Of a stretch of 64,000 bases of DNA, positions 45,037 to 57,913 are shown piece after piece. The DNA lies in NCBI RefSeq assembly GCF_010015445.1, contig NC_053120.1, positions 12,564,097-12,628,096 of the forward strand. The letters are read 5' to 3'. The notes below the pieces were generated by a model, which was given only the letters and a program-made list of their open reading frames with translations, was not told where the DNA came from and searched no databases. Numbering within the stretch: position 1 is the first letter of the stretch; each line of letters begins with the position of its first letter. The position numbers and the translations under genes were made by a program. Origin of the DNA: Perca fluviatilis. Its lineage: Eukaryota > Chordata > Actinopteri > Perciformes > Percidae.

Positions 45037-47540
45037 AGTGAGTAAAACCACAATGTTACAGACAGATACAACCATGGATAAAACACTAAGAAGTCTTTAC
45101 AGAGAAAATTTCAATAATCATACAGAGCTAAAAGATAAAAACAATTTCAAGGCTACAGTTTACATAATATATTAATATAGGCTTATTCCACTTTGCTGAT
45201 ATAGAAAAGTGATTTGCTTTGATTTTATCATGGCACTTAGTTTTCAAGCTGTTGAAATGTTGTCAAAATCCAAGTGTTGTAACCTACATCATGATTGATG
45301 TTCTACCCAGTGTGCCTCCTCCAGTGGCATCATATCAGCCGTCTCTGTGTATCTTCTTTCAGACTGAAACACTGTGTAGATATGGGCCCCAAAATAAGAC
45401 GGATATGTTGCTTGAGACCCAGCAAAGCAAGAGTTATGGGGGCAGCAGCTGGAGAAGAGCTGGTAAAATGTGGATGAATTCTAACTATAAAGATACTGAT
45501 ATCTCAACATGAGTGATGGAAACATTCATGGTGTTGGTTTCAGGATGGTTGGACTGCCCTGTTTGGGTAGCACTGGAGCGACACTGGGTCAGGTTGCAAA
45601 CTATTAGCATTCCTCTGGATAGAGGGATGGGAAATGGCTGTAGGGCTTTGCCCTTTACACAGACAGGAGATGGACCATTGCAGCCACGGTGGAGAAGTGG
45701 GAAGACATTGATGTTGAAGATATAAGATGGATAAAGAATGGAGGAGAGAAAATAGGAAAATGTTACAGGGAGAAAGAAACTTTTCCTGCCATGTGTGAAC
45801 CATAGAGGTGTGAAGTGTAATATGACTTAATTCAAATTCAGTTATCAATTAAATATTATTGTTATTCAAAAGTAGATGATGATGTGTTTTTTTTATCTTG
45901 ACATTTCTGTGTTTATTTCAATTGAAAATCAGACTTGAAAAATCAACAATAAAACATTTCAGGTGAAAATCACATTTAAAATAATACTATTGCAGTGTAA
46001 ATACTGTTGCAGTTTTTTTTTTATTGTTTTTTTTACATGCCTTGTGGGAACTTACTTGCCTCATCTTACTCCAGGGCATAATTAGCAGGCCTTTAGTGTT
46101 TTTATGTGTCACTTTCTATGACTAGAAGCATTTTCTGAGCTGTCAACAACAAAAGAAGACCTTGTTTACTGTAAACAAAAGCGATCAGCATGTGTTGTTG
46201 TTGCCGGAAAACATAATTTGTGGGTGTGGAGAGGTAATAAGTCTCGGTGAAAGTTGTTTTAAATCAATCTGTAAAGTTAAATGAAATTTGTGAAAACCAA
46301 ACACATGAGACATCTCATTATGAAACTATTAATTTACCAATTTTAAGAAAATAAAAAATAAAATGGTCATGTTTGTAAACAGATCAAAACATTGAACATT
46401 GAACTTGAACTCTTTTTCCTGTAAAGGGGATGGAAATTGCAAACCAAGCTTCAGCTAGAGTGGAACCAGCTGTGAGAAGCCATGTTTGAAGAGGGCTGTG
46501 GAGTGGTGGTTCTAGTAGCACTCGGTGTCATTATGAAACCTGTTTTAACTAATGAGATACATTATCGTTAATCACCTACTCATTAGGAGCGACATGTTGA
46601 AGAGGGACTCAGTGATGGCGGACACGCAGTGCCACACACCGTCACATACAACACACACACACACACAGCTATACAGTGACATACACACACACGTGACATC
46701 CGCTAATCTCTATGGCTCCAAGGCATTTTGCTGATTTCCTGTTCTTGAGCAGACACAGTTCGAAAACTTTACAATATGCATACAGTGACCACAAATTTCT
46801 CACTCGGTGCACACATTATCCACGGCTTCAGGGCAGCTTAGGTGGTCTCTTTCCCCTGGCAAGAGGTACCCTACCTTGGGTTAAGGATTCAGAGATTCTG
46901 GGTAATGACACCCAAGCCTCCCCTTCCTCCCCAGATGCCATTAGAACCTCATTTTAAAGGAGAGTGATGGGCCAAGGCTTGCAGGGTTATCTGGCCTATC
47001 TTTTAATCATAAATGAGACCCCTCCCTCTTTTTCCTCCCCCTCTCTCTCTATGTACCTCTCTTACTCTTCCCCACTGCCCTCTCCCTCTGTGGGTGGGGA
47101 AAAGTGCTGTCTCAGCGTTCTCCTCTTTCTCAACATCCCCCCCCCACCTCCCCTCCACCCCTTCCTGTTCTGTCTTTATGCTTTTCCAGCCCATCGCTGA
47201 TCGGGGGCATCAGTTCCACCGGGGTGACTCACTCCTTCGCCGTCACTTAGGAACTGCGGAGTCCTCCTCTGTCCAAGAGAATGGGGGAGATGGGAACAAT
47301 GAGGGAAGGTTGTGGGGGGTAGAGAGGTAAAACGAGGGTCATGCCAATGACAAGGGGCCTCAAAATGGCTTCTCAAAAATCTTGTTTTACAGTGGAGGAT
47401 CTTATGGCGTTTAGCCCTGTGAAACTCTCCTAAAACATTATCTTCATCCAATGGTACTGTGCTTTACCTCTTTCTTAGCAGTCTATTACGTATGCAGTAT
47501 GTGCAATATTTCACAAAATAATTCATACACACTCTCTCTC
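45037..47540. other. Single-copy DNA, no gene confirmed
   Basis: An acceptor-like TATCTTCTTTCAG at about 45361 precedes an open frame, but no donor or recognisable domain supports an exon. A short (CA)n lies at 46652-46667 and a pyrimidine-rich tract at 47015-47170. The remainder shows no element ends. Confidence 0.4.
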
Positions 47541-47544
47541 TCAC

Positions 47545-47722
47545 ACATATTTGTTTTTTAAATTTTTGTCTTTTTTTCTCTCTTATTAGATAATGAAAGT
47601 GGATAGACAGGAAAGGGGGGAGAGAGAGGGGGGACATGCAGCACAGGACTGCAGGTCCGATTCGAACCCGGGCAGCTGCAAAGGACACAGCCTACATGGG
47701 GGTCACTCTCTACTAGGTGTGC
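47545..47722 (-). mobile_element. tRNA-derived SINE, antisense
   Basis: On the minus strand a perfect B box GGGTTCGAATC lies at 47659-47669, followed by GGACCTGCAGTCC, TGCTGCATGTCCCCCCTCTC and a TCCTGTCTATC-ATTATCTAATAA tail. This matches the percomorph tRNA-SINE group to which the copy at 23128 also belongs. The A-box end near 47722 (CTAGTAGAGAGTGACC) is degraded. The two copies differ in their tails, so they are probably different subfamilies. Confidence 0.75.
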
Positions 47723-47838
47723 AAAAGTTTGCCCCCTCTCACACATATTTATACCCGTTTTACTTTTGTGTGGACTGTTCAGTTTATGTACAATAATTTG
47801 AAAAAATATTTGTGCTTGCAAAGTTTAGGAAGAGTTGG

Positions 47839-47860
47839 TAAAAAAAAAAAAAAAAAAAAA
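47839..47860. repeat. Poly-A run
   Basis: About 22 A, just upstream of the CA array. Confidence 0.9.
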
Positions 47861-47916
47861 AGGTGATGATGCATGCTCACCTGCAGGCCTGGGCGATTAT
47901 TTCCAGTCCTCATCAC

Positions 47917-47919
<3 letters not shown>

Positions 47920-47980
<61 letters not shown>

Positions 47981-47990
47981 ACCACCACCA
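47920..47990. repeat. (CA)n followed by (CAC)n
   Basis: About 29 CA units pass directly into four CAC triplets. Confidence 0.95.
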
Positions 47991-48189
47991 GTGCCCCCTT
48001 GCCTTCAGTCATTGTCTATCGCTGCAGTCCTGCAGGGGGTAAACGTCAAACTCTCCAAATTGGATGAAACATTATGGGAAATATTATGAGGCAGCCTGCT
48101 GGCATGATGGCTAGGGGCTTCTGGTTAATTGAGTTGTTGCCCGCGCTGCATACTGAACAGGACTAGAGGATGGCAGACAAGTCGGGTGG

Positions 48190-48310
48190 GACACTGGCTT
48201 TTTTTTAAAGACATTTCATCTTTATTGGTTAATGTGCAGTCGAGACAGAAAAAGGCCAGATGGAAGAGGCAAGGGAAAGACAGAGAGAGAAAGGCAGATA
48301 CAGACTTTCC
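48190..48310. repeat. Possible SINE tail remnant
   Basis: TTTTTTTTAAAGACATTTCA then a purine-rich AGAGAGAAAGGCAG stretch resembles an antisense SINE tail region, but no promoter boxes are visible. Confidence 0.25.
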
Positions 48311-48371
48311 CAGCACATTTTTCTGTCCAATATATCAATCACAGACAAACAGTAAACAGCTGCAACGTGTT

Positions 48372-48695
48372 ATTTTTCCATTCATTATCTGTAACCCCTT
48401 ATCCAGGGTCACAGGTGGGCAGGAGCCGATCCCAGCTGACATTGGAAGAGAGGTGGGGTACACCCTGGACAGGTCACCAGACTAGCACAGGGCTGACACA
48501 TAGAGCCAGACAATAACTAGAGACTATAGGCAATTTATAGGCAACAATTAACCTAACATGGACTATGGGAGGAAGCCGGAGAACAGAGAAAACCTAAACA
48601 TGAGAACGTGACACACCGTGGCCGGTGGGTTGAAACCCCAAAGCCTCTTGCTATGAGGCAACAGTCATACCCCTGCACCACCTTGCAACCCTAGT
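48372..48695 (-). mobile_element. V-SINE (HE1/DANA-like), antisense, degenerate
   Basis: Read on the minus strand: a tRNA-like head near 48695 with a worn B box (GGGTTTCAACCC), then TCTCCGGCTTCCTCCCATAG, TTAGGTTAATTG, TATGTGTCAGCCCTGTG-TAG, CTGGTGACCTGTCCAGGGTG and a tail ending GGATAAGGGGTTACAGATAA. This is the order of the V-SINE group, which is widespread in vertebrates and especially fish. Part of the conserved central domain (TGTGGAGTTTGCATGTTCTC) is missing or altered here. Confidence 0.75.
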
Positions 48696-48699
48696 GTTA

Positions 48700-50689
48700 T
48701 TTTTATCTTGAATATTTAGAGAAATCTCTTTACTTTCCCCCAAACTATTTGATACATTACAATTACACCAAGTTCAAGTTTCCCCCACAACTTCAGAGCC
48801 ATCCTTCTTGCAGTGCCTCCAAAACTTTCTCTGCCAGAGTCACTGAAAGATTGAGCCTCTTTAAGCCTGACATACAGAAATCTTTTATCCACAATATTAG
48901 TCTGAAAAGTAAGACAGAACTGAAATTTTAAAGAGAAAGGGGAAAAAAGTGAAGTGAAGTACTTTTGATCATCATTGCGACAAGGCTGAGAAGTAACATT
49001 TAGTCATTAATGTCAAAGCGGATATATATTCCAGGATTTATATATTAGCATTAAGAGAAGCCTATTAGTAATGTGGCTCATCCTTATTCGGGGTCACTGC
49101 CAATGAGTAATAATCTTATGCAAATATATTCTGCTTGGGAATCTTCTGATGATTGCTACATGCAGATTCAGCCCAGTCTCTTCCACTGTGCCTGAAATGA
49201 GCAAAAACGGAGATATCCATACATTGTTCATAATTAGACAAAGATAAAGGAAGCTGAACTGCATATCAAGTTTTACATTATTAAGAAAACATAGTTTCAG
49301 TCATACTACTGGCCATAATTTCTTTCAAAGGCTAACTATATATCTGCTCAGTGGTGCATATATATATATGAGTGCAAACTTTAATACATCTAAATCTAAA
49401 ACGTCCAGATCATGTCGTTGATCAAAATCTTGATTAAAATGTAAACAATACAAACAGCAATATATGCAATCTTTAAATCTATTCTTAGCTTTCTAGTTAA
49501 CTGTAATACTATATTCTAACTACTTGCAGATATATATTTGTAATTTACAATGTTTATCTTTAATATAAAATGATGCTGATATGACCCCGTCCTCATAGTG
49601 GTGTTCACAGACTCCTCACACGCTGTGGGGAAGTGCCAGTTTCCAGACGGCTACTTCATCAACATTTCTCGGTGGGTCAGTGTCCTTCATTGTAGAGCAC
49701 ATCAATTCAGAGGGGACATCGATCACAGCCGCCGCTCGTCACATTGACCAGCTCATTAGCTGGACTTAATATACGCTGAGGGAGCTCTGAGGCCTGTGTG
49801 TCAGTCCTGCACTCTGTAGGAAGTTTTCTTGGAGATGTACACGTTTAAGATACAAGCCTTTCTGGTGCAATGACAAGGCAGAGAATGGTAAAATGGTAGT
49901 ATGCATTCGTTGTATTTGAGATTGTTTTCTGCCTCTTCATGTACATGTTGAAGAGAGGTATATCCTGTTTTAAATGCTGACAAAATAAAACCATGTTAGA
50001 TGCTTATTTGTCAGCCAAGGATCCTCAGAAATGACGTTGATATTGGACTATTCAGCACCTCACGATTTACACCAATGTTCAGTACCAATGCAGGAAGAAG
50101 TGTGCCTTTTATGTAACAAGACAGAAAGTGAGGTCAGGTGTGGTAGATGGTTGTACAGCACATCTGATGTGAAGACCTGTTGCAGACCTCCACTTAACAT
50201 TTGCCTTTTTATTAGCAGCAACAACCATCTTTACTTAACCTTAATTAACTGAGTGTTTTAGTTACCTAACATGAAACATTCCTTACCCATAGATTATTAA
50301 CCATAACCATTATCACGCCATAATCTTAGCCATATAGTAGTTGACATGCACCGGTATTGTAGAAATCAAGAATTAAAAAAATATTGACATTGGACATACT
50401 GTGAGGTTTTACAGAACTGTGCAAATTTTCCCGTTTTTGTCCAGCAAAAAGGTTGAATTTGCAGTAACTGATTTTTAAATAATGCCCCAAAGTGAAGCTA
50501 GCAATTAGAGAGGAGAAAGTGAAATCCTCATTGCGCAAAACTGTATTTTATGGCGACTAGCTTTGGTAGAATTGCTTTGAATTCTTTGGAGAAATTGAAA
50601 CATCGACAAAATTATTGAAGCTTAAAAGTATAAAAAATATTTTCATTATGATCACGAACAGTATTTAGCATTTTTATTACATCAGGAAG

Positions 50690-50690
<1 letters not shown>
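48700..50690. other. Single-copy DNA, enhancer-like block
   Basis: No gene seen. About 49060-49190 (TTATTCGGGGTCACTGCCAA, CTTATGCAAATATATTC with an octamer ATGCAAAT) is repeat-free and could be a conserved non-coding element. Confidence 0.4.

Positions 50691-50691
<1 letters not shown>

Positions 50692-50777
<86 letters not shown>
50692..50777. repeat. (TG)n microsatellite, long and pure
   Basis: About 43 uninterrupted TG units. Confidence 0.97.
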
Positions 50778-50778
<1 letters not shown>

Positions 50779-50804
50779 ATGGCCTTCTTAGTTAAAACAA
50801 TGCT

Positions 50805-51020
50805 TCCCACTGATGTAAATATCCACTCCAGAGCAAACCAGAGTGCCCCAGCTGACTGCTCGCCCTGTCGGCCCGGCCCACTCACAGATGAGGACCACAT
50901 TGTGCCCATTGTCTGACTAAATGGTGGCTTCAGAGAGCAGAAAAGGGGGAAACTTGTGTAAACAAGCTGCAGCTTTAACATCTCAATGTCACCGCATGGG
51001 TGTCTGGTGCTAAGCAATGC
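50805..51020. promoter_or_regulatory. Candidate conserved non-coding element
   Basis: A balanced, simple-repeat-free block next to the TG array. It includes CCCCAGCTGACTGCTCG, GACCACATTGTGCCCATTGT, AAGCTGCAGCTTTAACAT and CCGCATGGGTGTCTGGTGC. It is GC-richer than its surroundings and encodes nothing obvious. Inference from appearance only. Confidence 0.3.
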
Positions 51021-51029
51021 TTTGTGCCT

Positions 51030-51640
51030 GTTGGCATCATGCATTCCTGCCTAGGCAAACTTTGGACACAACTTTGGCCTCACGATTTCTTCTGAGGATT
51101 CATAAATAAATTGTAACATTAATATAAAAAGCAAAGGTGAGAGGATAAATTATGTCACAAGTGTTATTCGTCAAGGAAATCGAGCAGAAATTAACCACAG
51201 CAAAGTGTATTGAACTTTTGGCGCCCAGAGCAGCTGACTGCGTTGACCCAGTGAGTTGTTTACCTGGCTCGAGGCTACCACTTGGAAGGATATTCAGGGT
51301 ATTATAGGGGGATTTTACCATCTCTATAGCGCCCTATTCGCTTCCTTTCTTCCCTCTTATTTGTATCCGTTAGATTGATGTCACGTTGTATTTTGTATTG
51401 AGCAGCACAGATAACACATGAGCTGCAGTTTGATAAGATGATTCCACTTGCTGTTAGCTATTCTGTGGGTTTTGATCACAGAGACTCTCACAACAGTGAA
51501 GAACAGTGTGAACACACAATTATATACACACTTTTTGACCTCTGTGTGTCCTCTGTATTTACCTTTCAGACAGTCAAATTTAAAGAGGGACAGGGCTCTT
51601 CTGTCTCTAATGATTACTGGCTAAAGACATTCCTTTATTA
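51030..51640. other. Single-copy DNA, no gene seen
   Basis: Short frames without features. Confidence 0.4.
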
Positions 51641-51644
51641 GTGT

Positions 51645-51780
51645 CTAGTTTTGTAATGCTGCCAAATAACACTTTATTGCCCTTTAATTAAATATTAATG
51701 GTAGTGTCATTACATCTTCATTCATAATTAAAGAGCTACCAACGACTGATATTGCATATTAATGTAATTAAACGTCAGTA
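51645..51780. promoter_or_regulatory. Homeodomain-site-rich block
   Basis: In 135 bp there are at least seven TAAT/ATTA cores (CTTTAATTAAATATTAATGG, TCATAATTAAAG, GCATATTAATGTAATTAAAC). This density resembles developmental enhancers bound by homeodomain proteins, though AT-rich DNA produces such cores by chance. It lies immediately upstream of the long TG array. Confidence 0.3.
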
Positions 51781-51898
<118 letters not shown>

Positions 51899-51899
51899 G

Positions 51900-54045
51900 A
51901 TTCAGAGGGATCTGGTGCAGTAGTGTGGTGATGGTGGCAATTGATTAAAACAATAGAAATTATGTTTTTTGTTTACAATGCATCAATGAACCATCATTTT
52001 TTTCAAACCTTTGAAAGTATTTTTATAGGATCCTGTTAAAATGGCAGCGTTGTACACATTCGCAGTTCCCATTCACACTCCAGGCAATACTGTTCGCATT
52101 CAGAACCTCAGAATGTGACCCCTATATTGCGTCTTAAAGTACACAACAGCCCTATTCGCTACCTCTCACCCCCCACACCCTCCTCCCCCCACCACCAACT
52201 GATCAATGCCCCACTAGCAACTGAGGGGGGAAATGTTAAGTAAAAAAAAAAAGATAAATTGACCCCCCACTGCAGCTGTGGATTACAGGACCTGCCCCTC
52301 ACCCACTTGTCACCCCGACTTCATGACTCACTAAGATGTGCTAGGTAGTAATAATACATGATAACAAGGCGGCTTTTGTTGTTAATTTGGTGAACAGGAA
52401 GTTTCAGCCATGGGAGCTACCGTGAAGACGAACACCACTACCAGCAGCAGCCATCTTTAAATCCCCTTTGGTGATGTGACCCCTGACCCAGCCTCAGAGA
52501 AGGTCAGAGAAAACTTATCTCTCAATGAATAAACTGGTGTCCCTTTTAAAGTCAGCATGTTAATGACTGACTGCAGTCCAATGCCTTGGCATTCTCAAAA
52601 AGAAATACATGCGTTGGTTTTTAATTAACAGGAAGCGGCAGTGGCAGTTAGGCAGAATTCAGACATGTGTATTAGGACTTTATTTTGAAGGTTAAATTAT
52701 GCTTTATTACAACTTGGGTCTTATTTTTGTAATTTGTTTTTATTATGATACCACTGTACACCAAAGTGAGATGTGGGAGCTTTGTCCAAGGCCAACAAGG
52801 AGAGAAACAAGCATTCAGATAATTAGACAGGTGGTAAACAAGCCAAAAGTTGTACCTCATTATCTGAATGCTTGATTTGAAGGTTCAATTCAAAAGTGAG
52901 CCAGAGTTATGAACCTTATTACCAATAAAGTGATGGTAAAAAATACGAAAACCAAAGTTGTGAAAACGTTTAATTATCCTTCAATTTTAACAAAACTGGC
53001 AACCAAGTGGAAAGGAAAAGGGAATATTCTAAATGTTTTACTGAAACTATATTTTACACATATTATACTTAATTCAAAATCTAAAGTAAACCATCTTCTC
53101 TTATGTCTGAATTTCTTTTTTTTTATGAATGTGCAACCCTTTGTTATCATGTGAAACAAGTAAATTGACCTTTGAGTTGAGATTATTAACATATCAAATC
53201 ATACTTTACTGCCAATGTCAGTTACTGACAATGAACTGAATTCCTATAAAATGCTACCTCTGACATAACACATAAACTTTCCCTTCAGAAGGGTCAGATG
53301 TGATGTGGAAGTGTCACAAGTGCTGCAAAGAAGACACAGACAAAGTCAATCCCAGGGATCAACCCTGCAACTCTGCAGTCACGGAGCAACTCACCGACGA
53401 GCTGCCTCATCAATTATGCAGACTCCAACGTCTTCATGTAAACCAAGAGAGGAAAGCAGAAGAGATGAGCGAATGTTTTCCACACGGTAATGAAAGTCAA
53501 ATTCACCCGGGTGCTTGGAGGCACTACACAGGCAGCAGCCATTAAAAGTCAATCGGGGTGTCTGCTGCGTAAACAAATAGCTATGATTATTCCAACCTGC
53601 CATCCTCCGACAGCATTAAAACATCCTTCAATTAGGCAGCGCTGCAACATACTCAGACCCAAACAAAGCTCTCTCTACACCTCTCTGTCACGTATCATTA
53701 CTCCCACCATGCCGCTCCTGCTCCCTCGCTCTCTGTACACCTTTCACTCATCATGATGTGTCAACTGTTTGCAGGAGAGCCAGCAAAGATGGCTAGCTCT
53801 TTGACCCAAACCAAGATGCCAATAGTGCAGAAGGCACACAGCCTTCATTGTTTGTTGGCTGGATCAATCAGAAAACACCTTAGGGCCTTTTCTGAACTTT
53901 GGCCACACACAGCTGGACGGGTAGGATCTGACACAGAGGGTTAAGAGACAAGACAGAGGATAGATGAGCAACCTTTTGATCAAACTTTACTCTCTCTCTC
54001 TCTGTTAACTTTTCTCTTGTCTCTCTCTGACATATACTCGCTTGG
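51900..54045. other. Single-copy DNA, no gene confirmed
   Basis: The open frame at 53300-53545 begins MMWKCHKCCKEDTDK, but the cysteines do not fit a known finger spacing and no splice structure supports it. A pyrimidine run lies at 53990-54002. Confidence 0.4.
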
Positions 54046-54049
54046 TATG

Positions 54050-54320
54050 GCACAATATTTTTTTTAACAATGTTTTTATTAATTTTTTCATTGCAATTAC
54101 AATTGTCATCGTCCTAACCCACAACAACAACATTCTCTCAACCTATGCTGTAGTACAACAATCAAAAAACTTGAAAAAAAAATTATATGACAGACAGCTC
54201 CCCTATGTCTTCTTCTTTTACAAACTGGTCAAATGGCCTCCAGATTTCCTCACACACCCCCAATTTGCCTCTCAATATATATGTCAGCCTCTCCATGGAC
54301 ATACATCGCACCGGTATGGC
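54050..54320. repeat. Possible dispersed repeat
   Basis: TTTTTTTTAACAATGTTTTT then ATTAATTTTTTCATTGCAAT at the left, and TATATGTCAGCCTCTCCATG-GACATACATCGCACCGG at the right, read like a fish dispersed repeat in antisense, perhaps a LINE 3' end. No coding remnant strong enough to name was found. Confidence 0.3.
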
Positions 54321-54324
54321 ACAC

Positions 54325-56690
54325 TTTAGTTGTGGAATAGCTGATGTTCCAAGCTGGCATGCATTTCCTTTACCATAACCAAACTCAAGATTTAAATGAG
54401 AGTGTTTAAAATAAAAAATGTCATCAAACTCTTAAGAAATGTGGCTATGATTCTGACTTTGAAATTCAGAAGACTGGAACCACAGCCCCACAACCTTTGT
54501 GTTTACTCTTTATAATTTGGACGTCAGCACAATAGTCAAACATTTATTAGACATGTTATGATGGAAAAGGGGAAAAATAATTCTTCATTTTGATATGTAT
54601 TTGTTCATCATCTCATTAGGTACAAATATTGTTCCATCTTATTACCAGAAAAAACATCTGGATAGCTTCACCCAGGGCAACAAAGTTAGTTTGCCTGGTC
54701 CGTGTTACTGTATTTATCTGTAAAGTGTAATGAAACACAAAAAATATGTCTCAGGATTTGTATACTTTGTTTACCACATTTACACTTGGCAATAACATGT
54801 GATCTGGGTAAAAGAAAATGCATTTTACCGTAATGCAAGGTGTAAATGATCGGATCAGCCTAACCACATCTCGATCTGATCGGGTGCCATTGTCCAGATA
54901 ATACACTTTCTCCGTATGCATGTATAAATGGGGCTTTCGATTGGATTTGTCAATCATTTGTCAATGACAATGCTGCACTTCATGACTTTGAGTAAATATT
55001 TTATTGGAGATCAAATGATCAGTGGCATTTTGCTGCATACCGATAGCAACGCGTGACACACGCTCGGTCAGAGAGAGTTGCATATTGCAGCTTCAAGCTC
55101 TTAGGATATACAAACGTTAAAGGCTCCAGGGATTTAAATTACTCTTTGTGGCTCTGAGCATATCAGCATTGAAATTTAGTGTCACAATTGAGGCTTTTCT
55201 CTTTCTGATTTCTATGCACTAATTTAATCGTAACCTTATTAAATTATTTAAGTTGGTTTATACACTTTGTGGAACATGTGACTAGCCCACAGGGATACAG
55301 CCTTGCCTTAAATCAGGCCCATGTTTCTATCAGCACCACAAACAGGGCAAACACTAATCCAATTGATTATCATTATGAAACTGTTCAGCCCATGTGGTTG
55401 AATTTAACACACGTTCAAATTCAATAGATGTGGTATTTTCTCAAGAAATAAGTCTTGTTCAAAGGGAAATCAAATCTTTAAGTTCCACCTCTTCAACGAG
55501 CAGCAATCCCAAGCTGCAGACGCTAGCAGTTGTGTCCCAATTTTGGCCGAAGAGAAGCCATTGTGCGACTTACAGGCTGCTTCTATCTGTTGCCAGCCAC
55601 TTAAGGAATAAAAAAGCCGGAATTTCTGCAATTTGAGGTTTAATATGGAGCATGCTGATTTCAAAATAAGCTAATTTGCTCGAAGCACTACATTGTGTAA
55701 AAAGGTTTCATTGATAATTATCATCAAAAGCAACTATTTTTATAACACAATCTGTAACATCATTTCAGTTCAACTTTAAATGCACAATTCTTTCCTAGAT
55801 ACAACACAACAATGAAGGATTTTAATTTACTGAAGGACCTGAGGGGTGAACAAACACTGCTGCTGGGGCGGGTCAGATTGCATTGCACATTTTACTGTAA
55901 CAAACAGGAGAAAACAAGAGATGTATTGTGTAGTTTCCTGTGTAGACCAGAATGACCAGGTTTTATTAGCTTCATTGGTCTTCATACGCCCAACATTAAA
56001 AAACAAATACTCAGATGACTTAAAGCTGTGGAAATGCTGAGTTCAGCTTGGTAGATCTTGATAAGTGAATGTAACCAAACCATCCACCAAATTACCATAA
56101 AATGAATTTCTACACTACACGACCTGCTGCAGCTTTTGTATTTCATATATTATATTACATTTAAACAGTGTTTTACATGACGTCAACAATTACATTGATG
56201 TACTTATCACATTACTGACTTCATTCATGAAATTTTTTCAAAGCAACAACAGCAGCATACTCTGTCAACATAAATATACATCACAAGAGCAGTAATGCAT
56301 TGCACTTCATCCAAAACATTGTGCCAAAGAATAGTAAATCATATAGTCTAACTCACTTTAATAACAAGTCAGCAGAAAAATGGAGGAAGAAGTATCTGAA
56401 GACATCCTGTAAAAGCCACCTGCTTCTCATCTGTAAGCATTCTGACAGCGGAGAAATAATTATAAAATGAAGTCAATGTATTTAGTCTGTGGGTTATACG
56501 GATACACACACTGCTGTGCTGAAAGACAGAAAGAGCTGGTATAAACCCATCCTCCTCTGGAGATACTGTATACACCACAATGGATATGCACCAGACCACA
56601 CACAACCTTCTTTCACACAAAACTTCAAATCCAAACTCACATTAAGTGGCATCTCTTTAGAATGATCATGTTTCAAGAGCTAAAGTACCA
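54325..56690. other. Single-copy DNA, enhancer-like blocks
   Basis: No gene or transposon ends seen. Repeat-free blocks resembling conserved non-coding DNA lie at about 55310-55400 (GGGCAAACACTAATCCAATT, GATTATCATTATG) and 55480-55640 (GTGTCCCAATTTTGGCCGAA, GCCATTGTGCGACTTACAGG). Confidence 0.35.
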
Positions 56691-56712
56691 ACTGCCAAGT
56701 GTGTGTGTTGGT

Positions 56713-56826
<114 letters not shown>

Positions 56827-57320
56827 ACTGATGCAACTCAGCTGTGCATGAATAGATGCACTTCCAGCCGAGACTCTTGACAGTCGTATCTGCCAAAAAC
56901 AGCTGAGCCTTTGTTGGTAGATTAACACCACTGCCTAAATGTCTTATTTAAACAGTCCATTGGATAACAAATCACCAAGGATGAATATGAGCTATACATT
57001 AATTTGTAACATGGGCCCTGTGCCAAAGAGGTTTGACAGAGTAACTAAACACTTCACAGTGGAAGAAAGCTCTAAATGCATTGTGACAGCCAGTAGTGTG
57101 TTTTGTGTTTTTGCGTCTTACGAAACAGTAAGACACAAGTGCACACAGAGGGAAGCAGAGACACACATGCAAACTGCATACATTGACGCATGCATAGACA
57201 CCTGTGGTACACAGACAGACATTGAAGAAGTACTCAGATCCTTTCTTGAAGTAAAATAATTAATACCACACTGTGAAAACATTCTACAAGTAAAGGCCCT
57301 GTATTCAAAACCTTACTTAA

Positions 57321-57913
57321 AGTGATGGTTCGGAGTAATTCACCCTAGGGTCCTTTGCACCACGACCTCGAGCCAAACACCCCCCCAGAAGCTTTTTTCA
57401 CCTGGGTCTAACATTGGGCGAGTTAGCGTAGAGTAGCGTTAGCCGCTGAATAGCTTAGCGCGGGGCTAATGGACCACGTTGTATCTCTTAAATGACTAAT
57501 AATGCCGAAATGATACCAAAGGTCTACACTAGTACATATAGGTTATGTACTCCTAAAAGCGATGGATTGGAAAGTTTGTAAGTACACCAGAAGTTTATGT
57601 AAATAACGCACTGCGTGCTGGCTTCTGCTCTGGCTGCTGTTGTTGCTGCTGCTTAAGTCTAACTGCAGGTAGCAGCAGCAGCAGCAGCAGAGAGCAGAGA
57701 GAGCAGGCAAGTGTTCATAAACTCTGGTATACACTTTCCAATCCATCGTTTGAAGTGCATAACTATTTGTACTAGTGTGAACTACATAATATCATTCCGA
57801 CGATATCAAACTAAGCGATAGTCCAGCTATCATGATAACACCTCCTCGCAGCTAACTTCGAAGTTAACTGAAGGTGCTAAGAACCTAAAGCGATAAATAC
57901 TCGAACCATCACT
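57321..57913. mobile_element. TTAA-flanked hairpin MITE, 593 bp
   Basis: The ends AGTGATGGTTCG and CGAACCATCACT are perfect complements, each bordered by TTAA (57317-57320 and 57914-57917). Removing the insert rejoins the surrounding repeat at a single TTAA, which supports TTAA targeting as in piggyBac-type elements. The centre is a hairpin: 57560-57575 pairs perfectly with 57733-57748 and the pairing extends imperfectly inward. Inside it a CTG-rich arm (57632-57653) faces a CAG-rich arm (57671-57690). No transposase frame is present. Confidence 0.85.
57671..57690. repeat. (CAG)n triplet run in the MITE hairpin
   Basis: About six and a half CAG units. The opposite arm carries GCTGCTGTTGTTGCTGCTGC, so the two can pair in the folded strand. 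Confidence 0.9.

Noticed and set aside
45361..45480. Possible exon after TCTTCTTTCAG (frames near 45295-45512)
   Set aside because: No convincing donor, no known domain and two competing frames. Not enough to call.
47640..47722. tRNA gene on the minus strand (perfect B box)
   Set aside because: The acceptor and A-box parts do not fold, and the SINE tail follows the B box.
53300..53545. Frame starting MMWKCHKCCKEDTDK, possible zinc finger
   Set aside because: Cysteine spacing fits no finger family that I know, there is no splice support, and the rest of the frame is compositionally ordinary.
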